Origin: Diploptera punctata
Taxonomy: Eukaryota; Arthropoda; Insecta; Blattodea; Blaberidae
Direction of reading: 5' to 3'
Length of the DNA: 64,000 nt
Assembly (NCBI GenBank): GCA_030220185.1
Contig: JASPKZ010009659.1
Location: 1-64,000 of the forward strand
Both the position numbers and the translations under genes were made by a program. Below, piece by piece: positions 41,930 to 52,096 of this stretch (position 1 is the first letter of the stretch; the number at the start of each line of letters is the position of its first letter). The notes beneath the pieces were generated by a model, which saw only the letters and a list, made by a program, of their open reading frames with translations, was not told the DNA's origin and did no database searches.

Positions 41930-42720
41930 TACACTTTTTTTACAATAAGTTTGGTCTGTTTAATTCTTACCTCATATTGTTGTTTCTGTTAGTCTGCAAC
42001 TACTGAAGATGAGGCTAACATGACTTGAAACATATATGTAACAGAAACAACGGAAAAACTGCACTTAAACTTGCGTGAAATATTTTCAATGTTTCTACAG
42101 AGTAGATGATAAAATTATAAAATCTGTTGTAGTTCCAGATATTTTCATTATCCTTGTAAAGATTTATTTTCCTATAGAACAACAGTGCGCATGCGTCAGA
42201 ATTTATAGAGCCAGCGATAACCCACAATCGAACCACAATATCGATTATCATCCTCGATTACTATCCATCGCTATGAAATTTAAATGACCAATCTTTCTAA
42301 TAAATCCCCAAATCTATGTTAAAAAATATATATTAATAATATTAAAATTACCAAACGTTTATTAAAAATGGGTGTACACTTACTTATCACTCCCTAACGC
42401 TGATCTAACCAGCGATAGAAAAATCATAGACTAAGTAATATACTCTGTGGAGAAAATAGCAGTTAGCATCACAATATTGTCTAACAGTGTCATAATATTG
42501 TGATTTGCATATTTAAATAAATACTTCAAAATTGTCTAATAATGTTATAAAAATTGTTTGAGAAAGTTTAAAAATATTAAATAATGTTAATAAATACAGA
42601 AGAGCTATAGTTTACAACAATAAACTGAAAAAATCAAGAGTAAGTAGAAGTGCAGTTGAGCCAAAACAACGATATGAAGTAAGAATTAAACAGACCAAAC
42701 TTATTATTAAGTGAAACCTC
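41930..42720. mobile_element. PLE-D foldback with hAT-like MITE inside
   Basis: Arms AATAAGTTTGGTCTGTTTAA and its inverse (about 42690-42712). A hammerhead-like core ACUGAAGA...GAAAC lies at 41999-42042 with a long GUUUCUGU/ACAGAAAC outer stem. MITE copy A (42052-42662) splits the right side. Confidence 0.65.
42052..42662. mobile_element. hAT-like MITE, copy A
   Basis: TIRs GGAAAAACTGCACTT and GGCTCAACTGCACTT. 8-bp duplication GAAACAAC/AAAACAAC (42044-42051, 42663-42670). No transposase. It shares a long internal stretch, in reverse, with copy B at 42911-43358. Confidence 0.7.
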
Positions 42721-42819
42721 GTAACATTACTTCCTGTTACGTTTTCAAACTTTCCTTATGTTAATAGTGAGTGGAGAACATATTTTTAACGACTCGCCTC
42801 ATATAATTTCAAATTTCTT

Positions 42820-42862
42820 TGATACCGGCAGTTTCAGACAATATCTTGTCCCTCTTCAGTCG
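42820..42862 (-). ncRNA. hammerhead-like motif, PLE-A
   Basis: CUGAAGA, extra G, GGACAA/UUGUCU, GAAA, ACU/GGU, A. Stem I is shortened by a change of UGA to CGA. Confidence 0.45.
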
Positions 42863-42910
42863 TGTATCAAAGAAATTTGAAATTATAGGAGGTGAGCTGT
42901 TAAAAATGTT

Positions 42911-43358
42911 GGCTCAACTGCACTTGTACTATCTCAAAATTTTTCTGTTATATTGTTGTAAACTATAGCTTTTGTTCTGTACTTACCATCATTTTCTAAT
43001 ATTTTAAAACGTTTTAAAACAATTTTTATAACATTATTAGACAATTTTAAAGTATTTATTTAAATACGCAAATTGCAATATTATGAGAATGTTAGACTGT
43101 TGATGCTAACTGCTATTTTCTCCACAGAGTATATTACTTAGTCTATGATTTTTCTATCGCTGTTTTGGGTTATCGCTGGTTGGATCAGCGTTAGGGAGTG
43201 ATAAGTAAGTGTACACCCATTTTTAATAAATGTTTGGTAACTCACTATGATGTTTTGTGGGTTATCATTCAATGATAACGTTATCGCTGCTACTTCTAAC
43301 TGCTATCGTGTATTCGCAGTTCTTTGCAGTTTTGAGATAGTGTAAGTGCAGTTTTTCC
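42911..43358. mobile_element. hAT-like MITE, copy B
   Basis: TIRs GGCTCAACTGCACTT and GGAAAAACTGCACTT. Perfect 8-bp duplication AAAATGTT (42903-42910, 43359-43366). Confidence 0.75.
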
Positions 43359-43434
43359 AAAATGTTCTCCACTCACTATTAATGATATAACCTCATAATG
43401 TTTACTTCCCAATATTAATTTAAATTTTCTTATG

Positions 43435-44094
43435 TTTCTAGAATTGCATTTAAAATGCCCAACAGCTATGCATTGACACAAACTACTCTTCGTTTAGTGA
43501 GTTTACCACTCCATTTATTGTTCACAAGTTAATTACAATGCCAGGGGACTAAGCTCCTACATCTGGAAATTTTGCAAGGGATATTGAATAATTGCACATA
43601 TACATCATATTTTATAATAAAACTTATAGTTTATGATGGATTATGAATTTAAAATGGGACTTTTGGTCTCAAATGTCTGAGAGAAAAACCAGAGATAAGA
43701 TGATCATGAAACAAAAAGCTTACAAGGAAGAAAGATTCCAGATTTATGTCAATTCTTAACAGAATCTTTGACACCAAATATTACATCTCTATTGTAAGCA
43801 TTATGTTTCCCCGGGTCATGGTGCAGCAGAAGATTCAGCCAAGTTCAAACCTGGAGAATCAATCTTTTTCTTCTGTTGTCTGCATCAAAAACTAGCTTTG
43901 GTTTCCTCTCTCAACCTTGTTTAAAATGAGTATTAGCAATATCCTTGCAATTAAATTTAACCAGATGGCTAACCTACCAACCTTGATACCAGTGTCTAAA
44001 ATGAGTGTAACCTTGTAAGCACATTTCTGAACGTCCTTTATGTCCTATTATGGGATGCCTTTACTTACATTAATTCATTATTTTATTAACTTAC
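43435..44094. other. Sply intron 2, nothing recognised
   Basis: No repeat shared with the rest of the window and no supported ORF. Confidence 0.4.
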
Positions 44095-44308
44095 CAAATG
44101 ACAAATATTGATCAACTTGTTCAATAATATCATGATGGTTCTTCCCGTTGTTTTGGTAATGTTGTAATGTATGGATTTCCTTGATTTCGATGAATTACTT
44201 CTTGCTCAAATGTATCATTTATTTTCTCTCCTCATCTCACTTTCAACTTTCTGAGCAATGGCTGGTATTTTTTGTGGGCAAGTTTGAAAACAGTTTTCTT
44301 GCTACGGT
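44095..44308 (-). CDS. Sply: S1P lyase exon 2, frame broken
   Basis: Acceptor TTTAGTAG before 44308 (three bases longer if the first AG is used) and donor GTAAGT after 44095. Reads RSKKTVFKLAHKKYQPLLRK. After an apparent missing A, VESEMRRE follows, and after an apparent extra A, INDTFEQEV. The next part is GNPYITTLPKQ and, after one extra base, GKNHHDIIEQVDQYLSFG, which joins exon 3 in phase. Family order (basic stretch, coiled linker, LP-QG) is kept. As printed there is a TGA near 44240. Start of exon and indel sites are inferred. Confidence 0.75.
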
Positions 44309-44458
44309 CTACTAAACCTTAAAAATAAATAAAACGTCCATTTATTACAATAAATGAAAGGAGTTCTAACAAATAAATAATCCAGAGGTTTAATAGATAA
44401 AATCCAACTAACCTATGTATAACATTCAAAACTTACTGTCAAAAAATATTATACTTAC

Positions 44459-44615
44459 TCTCTTCTTGGAATATGAATTCCCAAACCCAAACTCCTGCCA
44501 AACTGATGTGGTTTGTCAAACTAATTATTTGCCATGGTTCTAAATTAGAACAACTTCTGTTCACAAATAATTTTAGATTTTCGAGTCCTATTTTCAATGG
44601 TGTTAATGATTCCAT
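44459..44615 (-). CDS. Sply: S1P lyase exon 1 with membrane anchor
   Basis: The ATG at 44615 (MESLTPLKIGLENLKLFV) was chosen because the family protein starts at this point. An in-frame ATG 17 codons upstream also exists. NRSCSNLEPWQI matches the lumenal tail and EPWQ motif; SLTNHISLAGVWVWEFIF is the ER transmembrane segment. Donor GTAAGT after 44459, phase 1. Exon 2 starts only 147-150 bp away. Confidence 0.85.
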
Positions 44616-45082
44616 TATTAATATACATACAACAAAAACACTAGAACGAAATAAAAAACACCACAATAAGACACTAATTTTATAATTCTAAAAACTACAA
44701 GATTTAATTTATATCAACATTCACGTTATCTTGTCTGAGTATAGTAGATAATAACAAGTTCTTCGAACCAAATATGCTTGTCATGTCATAAGAAATAACT
44801 GTGTTGTTCACCTCGTGCCAAGGTCTCTTGCGACGACTCGATAATATCTGTCACAATTCACAAACTATGATTCACAGAGCATGAAAACATTTCTTGGAAT
44901 GTAATGTGAACATAAACATAACCTTACTTTTCACATTTCATGCTTTATAAAGAGGAGATATATTTACTGGCAATAATAATTATTATAGAAGTTTAATATA
45001 GATGATAATGCGTGTTCATAAAGAGAAAAAGCATATATTACGTAATTTTCTCGTTATCAATCCGTAAAATACAATTATTATA
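44616..45082. other. Sply: Sply 5' flank
   Basis: The 5' UTR and promoter must lie here if no upstream non-coding exon exists. No TATA box or initiator could be assigned with confidence. Confidence 0.35.
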
Positions 45083-45129
45083 TATTTAATTTTAGGAAGT
45101 TATATTTTGAGGTTATTTTAATTATATTA

Positions 45130-46455
45130 TTTTTGGTCTGGACATCTTACCTCAATATTAATGTTGATTTGTTCTTGGACATGTTTCAAAACAATTCTCT
45201 GTTTTATCTTCAGCTTTCCCAGACTGGTTTTATTTATGTTGCATTATGTTGCACTCACCTGGATGTCGATGTCAGCTCCATCCTGTGGTTGGCCAAAGAA
45301 CCTCCAAACAAGGTCACCCTCCATCGGAATATCAAAATTCATAACTCTGTTTCTGTTCTTCTGAATATAAATTTTTTCCCAAATAGTCAGCTCGTTTGTA
45401 TTTTCTAACTGTTTTAATAATTTAGTGTCTGAATTTATATTATGTTTTTCAGACCAAACATGAGCAGCAATGCAGATTTTTCAATTTCTCCATTTTTAAT
45501 ATTTCTTATGTGTTCTTTGGTTCTAATTTTTAGGTTTCTTTTTGTTTTCCCTATATATATCTTTTCACAACCCATGCATTCAATTTGATATATTCCTGAC
45601 TTTTTATTTTTTATCAGTTTTTTTTCATTTTTGTTGGTTTTTATTAGTTTATTTAAACTGTAGTTATTTTTTGGTGCTAATTTAATATTAAACTTCTCAA
45701 ATATATTTGAAATTTATTATGTACCCAGGGGTGATATGTGAATTTCCTATATTTTTTCATAGGTGGTTCTTCTTTTTCAAGATTACTTCTGTTTATCATT
45801 TTTTGTTTTTTATACTTTTCTATCCTTTTATGTACCATTTTTTCATCAAACCCATTTTCTCTTGCTACTTTGATTATGTGTTTTTTTCTCATGTTTGAAA
45901 TCTTCTTCGTTTAAGGGTAAGTTTACCAATCTATGAGTTAAACTATTAAATGCTGCTAATTTATGTCCAATTGGATTGAACCCTGTTGATTTTATAAAAA
46001 TTTTCCGTATGAGTTTCTTTCCTATGAATCCTGAATTCAATTTTTCTTTTTTCTTCGTTTCTGACCAATTTAAGATCCAAAAAAGGTATTTGTTTATTGT
46101 CTTCTATTTCTTTGGTGAATTTAATTGTTTGTACTCTGTAAATTTAATAGTTTTAGGGAATCTTCTACATTGTTTTTCTTTAACAATACAAATTATATCA
46201 TCAACATATCTTACTCCAAAATTTAAACATTGTGGGGATGTGCTTTGGTGATTTTACATTCAAAATCGCTCATAAATAAATTTGCCAGGAAAGGTGATAA
46301 TGGGTTTCCCATTGAGAGCCCTGATTTTGTCTATAGAAATTCCCATTGAATGTAAAAAACATTTGGTCAATGCATAACGCGATTAATTTCAAATAATCTT
46401 CTTTGATCTCTCTGTCTATGTTGTTTTTTCTTAACCAATTGTTCAATATCTCCAA
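45130..46455 (-). pseudogene. PLE-B reverse transcriptase and GIY-YIG endonuclease
   Basis: Penelope-type RT with a C-terminal endonuclease. Seen in order on the minus strand: LNNWLRKNNIDREIKEDYLK, QMFFTFNGNFYRQNQGS (RT motif before the palm), FLANLFMSDFE-like, RYVDDIICIVKEKQC (YVDD catalytic box at about 46200), FRIHRKETHTENF-like, HKLAAFNSLTHRLVNLPLNE, YRKFTYHPWVHNKFQ, GIYQIECMGCEKIYIG and the tail. Six or more frame breaks. The N-terminal third is absent. Confidence 0.75.
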
Positions 46456-46460
46456 AGTTT

Positions 46461-46862
46461 TTGTTTTTTTGTTTTTTGAAAAAACTGATAAAAATAAAAA
46501 GTCAGGAATATATCAAATTGAATGCATGGGTTGTGAAAAGATATATATGGGAAAACAAAAAGAAACCTAAAATTAGAACCAAAGAACACATAAGAAATAT
46601 TAAAAATGGAGAAATTGAAAAATCTGCAGTTGCTGCTCATGTTTGGTCTGAAAACATAATATATAATTCAGACACTAAATTATTAAAACAGTTAGAAAAT
46701 ACAAACGAGCTGACTATTTGGGAAAAAATTTATATTCAGAAGAACAGAAACAGAGTTATGAATTTGATATTCCGATGGAGGGTGACCTTGTTTGGAGGTT
46801 CTTTGGCCAACCACAGGATGGAGCTGACATCGACATCCAGGTGATGCAACATAATGCAACAT
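46461..46862 (+). pseudogene. PLE-B GIY-YIG tail, inverted duplicate
   Basis: Plus strand KSQEYIKLNAWVVKRYIWE (frame-shifted GIY-YIG), IRTKEHIRNIKNGEIEKSAV and WEKIYIQKNRNRVMN. It ends shortly before the ribozyme arm. Confidence 0.7.
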
Positions 46863-46878
46863 AAATAAAACCAGTCTG

Positions 46879-46925
46879 GGAAAGCTGAAGATAAAACAGA
46901 GAATTGTTTTGAAACATGTCCAAGA
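46879..46925 (+). ncRNA. hammerhead-like motif, PLE-B right arm
   Basis: CUGAAGA, extra U, AAAACA/UGUUUU with a longer loop, GAAA, ACAUGU, C. Weak helix I, as in the other PLE-B copies. The mirror copy lies near 45180-45225 (minus). Confidence 0.4.
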
Positions 46926-46990
46926 ACAAATCAACATTAATATTGAGGTAAGATGTCCAGACCAAAAATAATATAATTACAATTATTATA

Positions 46991-47514
46991 CTAAAACGCT
47001 AGAAGCTACGTCATTGGACAATTTTAAAAATAAAAGACAAGTTAGTAACCAATGAGATTTACCAGGGAAATTCAAATCGAGATTCTTTTTGAGCTTCAAT
47101 ATTTGAAATACGTTAATATCGATTTCTATTCTTTTTTACCCATTTCCATATTTATTCCACAAAAATAACAACTTATAGAACTTTCCATCAAGCAAGTTAA
47201 GGTGTGAGAGATACCAATTTTTAACTAGTTAACTTTAGTAAACGATTTCGAGATGGCTATTTCTTTCTATACATACCTACTTCATATTACACTGGTTTTT
47301 GGGGTTTGGAAAGTAACTGATTTTATTTACTAATTTGGCACTCATGAACATTATCAGCCTTTGGGGATTCTACACAAAAAATACTATTGTTGCAGTATAT
47401 GAAATATGCGGATTCTATGGCACCATGCCTTATTAGGGTGGAATTCATGAAATCATCTTTACGCAAAGAGCGATTCTTTCCCCTTCTCTATGACGTAGAG
47501 AGTATTCATAAAAC
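46991..47514. other. nothing recognised
   Basis: Upstream of Sply, with no supported ORF or shared repeat. Confidence 0.4.
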
Positions 47515-47995
47515 CCTTACTCACTGGCACTATCGAACCCGTAGGTTCATGGCCGCGCGGACATAAGCTCTCCATACATCTCTATCCTGAGCTAATGCTT
47601 TCCAATCATTCCCTGTATAATCAACCTCCCTCAAATCATAGTTAGTTATTCTCCCACCTCATTCTTGATCTACCAACAGGGCATTTTCCCTCTGGTTTTC
47701 CTACAAGAAACTTCCATGCATGTCTTTCACTCCCCATTCGTGCCACATGTCCTGCTCATCGCAGTGTACGATACTTAACTGTTCTTATTATATCTGGCTT
47801 CCTATAAAGACCATGCAGTTCACTGTTAAGTAGTCTTCTCCATTCACCTGTCTGTTCATCTCTCTTTGGTCCAGAAATGTTCCTAAGACCTTTATTCTCA
47901 AATACCTGTAATCTCCTTTCCTCCCTTAAAATAAGAGCCCATGTTTCACATCCATATAATATAACTGGTAGAATAACAGTTTTATATATTTTCAG
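47515..47995 (-). mobile_element. LINE K 3' fragment
   Basis: Reverse complement of about 34670-35140, covering the NLRV, GRPRMRWE, ELHGLYRKPDIIRTVK and LYGCETW regions with many changes. Confidence 0.75.
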
Positions 47996-48335
47996 TTAAA
48001 CATTTTTTATTAAAGGAGTTGGGATGTCGAGAGTCCCTGTAAGCCAATACATAAATTCAAATAAAAAAACGGAAAAGCACAGTGTTTATTAATGCAATAT
48101 GAGAATAATTACCTGAGAGAAATATATAACTCACCCATTTTGTCAACTTAATTTGCCCATCTAACATTAATTTGCTCATTTTCTTACCCTAACTTGCCCT
48201 TAATGTAGGTGGACTCCTTGGATAGAATCCCCTTATATATGACTAAACATCAATACTAATAAAATTCATTGTTAAAACCGTTGAGGTGGAGAGTCATAAA
48301 ATAAAATAAGTTAAAATATACCTTCTTAGGTAAAA

Positions 48336-49123
48336 CATTGTTGTTTGCAGATGATCAAATAATTTTTGCAGGGGATGAAGATGATATGAAATACGTATAT
48401 GATAAATAAATTAATGGAAGAATATAAAAAATGGGGACTGAATATAAATTTACAGAAAACAGAATATATGTGTTTGGGAAAGGATGTAGATGATCTCATA
48501 CTTGAAACAGGGAAAATAAAAAAATGTGAATTTTTTAAATATCTTGGGTCAATAATTACAAGTTTAGGTACCTGTGAGAGAGATGTACAGCTAAAATGCA
48601 ATGGCAAAAAATGCAACTAAGACATTACATGGAGTAATTTGGAACAAAAATATTACAAAGGACACTAAAATGAAAATTTATAAGAGCATAATACAGAATA
48701 TTTTTGTCATATGGAAGCGAAACTTGGTCTTTGACAGAATTACAAAAGAATAAATTAGAACAGTTGAATTTGATTATTTTAGAAGAAGCCTCCAAAAAAC
48801 AGACAGGATAAAATAAGAAATGAATTCCTTTGGAGAGAAATGAAGGTCACCACATCTGTTGTTAAGAGGATTGAAAATCAAATGCTTAAATGGTATGGCC
48901 ATGTACAAAGAATGGAAAATGAAGATGGCCAAAAAATATATACCAATGGTCAACCCCTGGAAGAAATAAACGTGGTAGACCAAGATGGAAATGGAAAACC
49001 TATGTCAGAACAATAATGGAGGATAGGAATTTGGAAGAGGGAGATTGGAATGACAGAGATAAATGGAAACTGAAGACGGCAAACCTATAAGTGGGGGAAA
49101 GCCGAAGAAGAAGAGAAGAAGAA
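48336..49123 (+). mobile_element. LINE beta, 5'-truncated
   Basis: Target duplication GGTAAAA (48329-48335, 49124-49130). Starts at the RT box LLFADDQIIFAG, then NKLMEEYKKWGLNINLQKTE, FFKYLGSIIT and decayed tail frames, ending in GAAGAAG. Confidence 0.8.
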
Positions 49124-49168
49124 GGTAAAATCCGTCGTCATCAACTTATAAAATATGTAATCTTTATG

Positions 49169-49208
49169 CCTGTAGGCCTTTCAGAACATCCGTTCCATCT
49201 TCAGCAGG
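49169..49208 (-). ncRNA. hammerhead-like ribozyme, PLE-K
   Basis: Stem I CCUG/CAGG, CUGAAGA, extra U, stem II GGAAC/GUUCU, GAAA, palindromic stem III AGGCCU, then A. All core bases present. Confidence 0.55.
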
Positions 49209-49324
49209 TCACTTCGCTACAACATCCAGTATGATGTTTAATGCTGCTGGTCCTAATGTGGCTTTGTCATGAGGACGACGGATTTTACCTAAGAAGGTAT
49301 ATTTTAACTTATTTTATTTTATGA

Positions 49325-49620
49325 GTAAACATGTTGGCAATTAGCTCTAGCGGCAACGTGTGTTATCACATTGGCCAACATGATGCTAGCAGTCACTTGT
49401 TCTATGATCGAATATTCATAGGTGATTTGGTGGCGTAGAATATCCTGAAACTAACCTGATGTACACTAACTCACCCACTAATGTAGGTGGACTCCTGGGA
49501 GAGATATGAGAGTAAACGTGTTGGCAATTAGTCCCAGTGGGAAAGTGTGTTATCACATTGGCCAACATGATGCTAGCAGACACTTGTTCTCTGAATATTC
49601 ACAGGTTGCATGGTAGCATA
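49325..49620. repeat. imperfect direct duplication, about 175 bp apart
   Basis: The block GTTATCACATTGGCCAACAT followed by GATGCTAGCAG..CACTTGTTCT occurs at about 49363 and 49550. No gene was recognised. Confidence 0.6.
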
Positions 49621-49974
49621 TAATCTCTTTCCCCCCCCATTACCCTCAGTTTTTTCTGCACAGCTATTCCTCCGCCCACCTGCTGGGGCTCTTTAATATA
49701 AGTAACTGTCAGCAAAATTTGTTATATAGTGTCATCATCATCATCCTCTTATCATGTCCTGCTTTCGGAAGGTGATTCCAAATATATATATATATTTTCA
49801 AATGCCTCAGGTTTGTCTTTCGACATTCCTAGTTTCTCTCCTGGCATGGCATACTTGTAACCCACTTCTGAGGTTGGGACGCCTGGAAGGCGGGGTTACG
49901 TTGCCCCAATGATATGATGGGTGATGATGATGATAATGGTGCGCCAGGAGAGTCCCTAATCCTAAGCTTAACCT
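49621..49974. other. nothing recognised
   Basis: A CATCAT run and a short (TA)n near 49785 are the only simple features. Confidence 0.4.
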
Positions 49975-50175
49975 AAGATGAATATGAATGATGATGATTG
50001 TGCTGGCCATATGATCGGGGACCGTTTGGGCCTTAAAGTTTTCCTGACATTTGTCTTACAGGTGAGGAAAAACCCCGATAAAAACCTCACCCAGAAAAAC
50101 TGTCCCGACCGGGGATCGAACCCGGGCCCGCTGCGTGACAAGGCAGCACGCTACCCCGAGACCCACAGCAGTGGA
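49975..50175 (-). mobile_element. SINE-3, minus strand
   Basis: Reverse copy of 16911-17080. The B-box region GGGTTCGATCCCCGGTCGGG is perfect. GATTCCAAATATA is duplicated around the larger unit (49785 and 50178). Confidence 0.7.
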
Positions 50176-50177
50176 CG

Positions 50178-50640
50178 ATTCCAAATATACCTCCATCTTC
50201 CCATGCTTTGTTTCTTTTTAGTTCTTCCCAGTCATATTCTCTCTCTTGTAGACTTTTCTTCACTTGGTTAATCCATCTTTCTCGTGGTGGTTTTCCTTGT
50301 ATCTTGAGATTTAACTGTCTTTGTGGTAGTCTTTTATTTTCCATTCTTTTTAAATGTCCAAACCATTTTAGTCTATTTTTTTCTCTATGTGTTTTTAATT
50401 TTCTACACTTAATGTCTCCCTGATTTTGTCATTCCTTATTCTATCTCTCCTTGTTTTATGTACCATTCCACGTAAGAATTTCATTTCTGTAGCTTGGATT
50501 CTGCTCAATTCCTTCTTTGTATATGTCCAAGTCTTAGCTGCATATGTTAAAACTGGTTTGAAATAAGTTTTATACATTGCCATTTTACTCTTGGTGAGTA
50601 TATCTTTATTCCAGATTAATTGTTTGGTTAAGTAGTGTTC
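50178..50640 (-). mobile_element. LINE eta 3' fragment
   Basis: Minus strand MAMYKTYFKPVLTYAAKTWT, MKFLRGMVHKTRRDRIRN and LKRMENKRLPQRQLN, then WINQVKKSLQEREYDWEELK. Frame broken near 50400. Confidence 0.75.
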
Positions 50641-50641
50641 G

Positions 50642-51060
50642 TCTTCTTCTTCCTTCCAAGTATTAGGCCAAGGCCTGTTACGATCCTATAGAAAATTTTT
50701 CCTCCAGCGTTTCACTTTCCGGGAAATTCTCATATAAGACTTGAAAGCATAATAATAGTCCCTTCGATTGGTTGCTGGCCAAAGGAAGGCAAGACCTGTG
50801 ATGGGGCTGCCATCTTACAGCCTCTGGTCAGGCTTTTCTGGAGAAGAAAAGAAAATAAAGGAAAGAAGAAATGGAAGAAAGGAAAGACTCCCTAGCCCTC
50901 GGATGCCCTAATAGCGTCGGGGTCGAAAAAAACAAGAGTTAACCAAGAGAGGTTAGATAGTAAAGTTAAAAGAGTGCAAAACACAAGTAAGTGGAAGAAA
51001 TGTTTTGCTCAGCTTGGGCACCTTGTGGTCGCCATCCACATATCCCCTAGATGAGGACCC
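50642..51060 (-). mobile_element. LINE gamma / repeat fragment
   Basis: Same unit as 22312-22715, nearly identical over 400 bp. Confidence 0.65.
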
Positions 51061-51104
51061 TTGAGGGTGTTAAGTAGTGTAATTTATAAAATGTAGAAAC
51101 ATTG

Positions 51105-51401
51105 ATACCAGTAAAATTCATGGTAACTTTCCGTTGAGGTGTTAGTTCACTGTAATATAATGTACAGTTAAAAACTATAAAATAGTTACCTTGTAGGTCC
51201 GTCTCCTCAACTTAAGTTCTTTTAAAACTCTGTAGGCCTTTCGGGACTAGTCCCACCATCAGCAGAATGCATTAGGTCCGTTCTTGTTGACCCTTGTTGA
51301 ATCAACCCGAAAGGCCTACAGAGTTTTAAAAGAACTTAAGTTGAGGAGACGGACCTACAAGGTAACTATTTTATAGTTTTTAACCGTACATTATATTACT
51401 G
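51105..51401. mobile_element. PLE-G foldback
   Basis: Target duplication TGTAGAAACATTG (51092-51104, 51402-51414). Arms GACGGACCTACAAGGTAACT and inverse. The left arm holds a ribozyme relic in which A9 is G (CUGAUGG); the right arm keeps only its 3' half. Confidence 0.8.
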
Positions 51402-51519
51402 TGTAGAAACATTGCTTGTGTGTAGGATGAAGGGGTACAAGCAGCTATAAATATCAGAGGATTGGAGGAAAATCAATGGATGGACAGAGAGGAATGGCAT
51501 TTGGTTTCCGGAAGACAGC

Positions 51520-51900
51520 GGCAGCTGCCATGATACCGGATGATGTTGATGATGAAGTAGATTGCGATTTCGGGTTTGCCATGAACCAAAAATTGTTATC
51601 TACTTAGAAGATTAACCTTTTCACTGCTGAGATATTTCCAGCCTTTAAAACCCTACTTGCTCAATGCAGGGAGAAATATGGAAAAAGTTTATTTAGGTTC
51701 CTAGGAGATGGCAGAATGCCTGCTTAGTTTGAAAGCAATGCAATACGTATTATATAACTAGCAGGCGTTTGGAGTTGAGAATGGATATACACACCCATAG
51801 CACAGCAAGCATTTTCTTTGCCAACGGATATACCCGTTCGTAGCAGTGTAAAGGTTAATATGAGGAGAGGTATGAAACATTTGATTTTATCTTATACGTA
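51520..51900 (+). mobile_element. PLE-I 3' arm fragment with a piggyBac MITE
   Basis: Contains ATCTACTTAGAAGAT[TTAA]TATGAGGAGAGGTATGAAAC, matching 13175-13215. The ribozyme core is decayed. Confidence 0.6.
51616..51854. mobile_element. MITE derived from piggyBac-2
   Basis: TTAA on both sides (51612-51615, 51855-51858). Ends CCTTTTCACTGCTGAGA and the inverse of CCTTTACACTGCTACGA. Its interior matches subterminal DNA of 21576-24031, including ATACGTATTATATAACTAG, so it is a deletion derivative. Confidence 0.8.
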
Positions 51901-52039
51901 ATTTAGTTTTCACTGTAGTCCGATACATTTAAATAACTGACAAGAAAAATGAGTGGTTTGCCTATTTAAGAGTTAATATTATTCTCTCACCTCATTCTTC
52001 TATCTACTGTGTGCTTTCCTTCTGGACTACTATTACTAG

Positions 52040-52040
52040 A

Positions 52041-52095
<55 letters not shown>
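52040..52095. repeat. (ATT)n microsatellite
   Basis: About 18 consecutive ATT triplets directly abut the Tigger element end. Confidence 0.9.

Positions 52096-52096
<1 letters not shown>

Larger units (their letters stand above)
42761..43424. mobile_element. PLE-A foldback with hAT-like MITE inside
   Basis: Target duplication TTTCCTTATG/TTTTCTTATG (42751-42760, 43425-43434). The right arm is split by MITE copy B. Confidence 0.7.
8762..44615 (-). other. Sply: sphingosine-1-phosphate lyase gene, full span
   Basis: PLP-dependent ER-membrane enzyme that splits sphingosine-1-phosphate into a long-chain aldehyde and phosphoethanolamine, the exit step of sphingolipid breakdown. Ten coding exons were assembled by hand from protein similarity to the SGPL1 family and GT-AG junctions. 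Total coding length is about 1.64 kb (about 545 codons; family 540-570). Exon phases agree at every junction. Introns run from 147 bp (exons 1-2) to about 10.1 kb (exons 3-4) and are filled with transposons. Eight exons are clean. Exons 2 and 6 have single-base indels, so either the assembly has errors or this copy is a recent pseudogene. No promoter or polyadenylation signal could be fixed. Confidence 0.9.
45083..46977 (-). mobile_element. PLE-B, most complete copy, with inverted 3' duplicate
   Basis: 13-bp target duplication TACAATTATTATA (45070-45082, 46978-46990). The main body on the minus strand runs from about 46470 (RT) to 45083 (3' arm). The part 46480-46977 is an inverted copy of the 3' end placed at the 5' side, giving long terminal inverted repeats. 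Confidence 0.85.
48290..49330. mobile_element. PLE-K with LINE beta inside
   Basis: Outer arms TAAAATATACCTTCTTAGG and its inverse at about 49300-49318. An inner palindrome AAATCCGTCGTC surrounds a hammerhead-like motif. The LINE split it at GGTAAAA. Confidence 0.65.

Noticed and set aside
8762..44615. Calling the S1P lyase locus a processed or dead pseudogene
   Set aside because: Introns and splice sites are intact at all junctions, and the protein is preserved apart from a few homopolymer-type indels; sequencing error is the simpler reading, though not proven.
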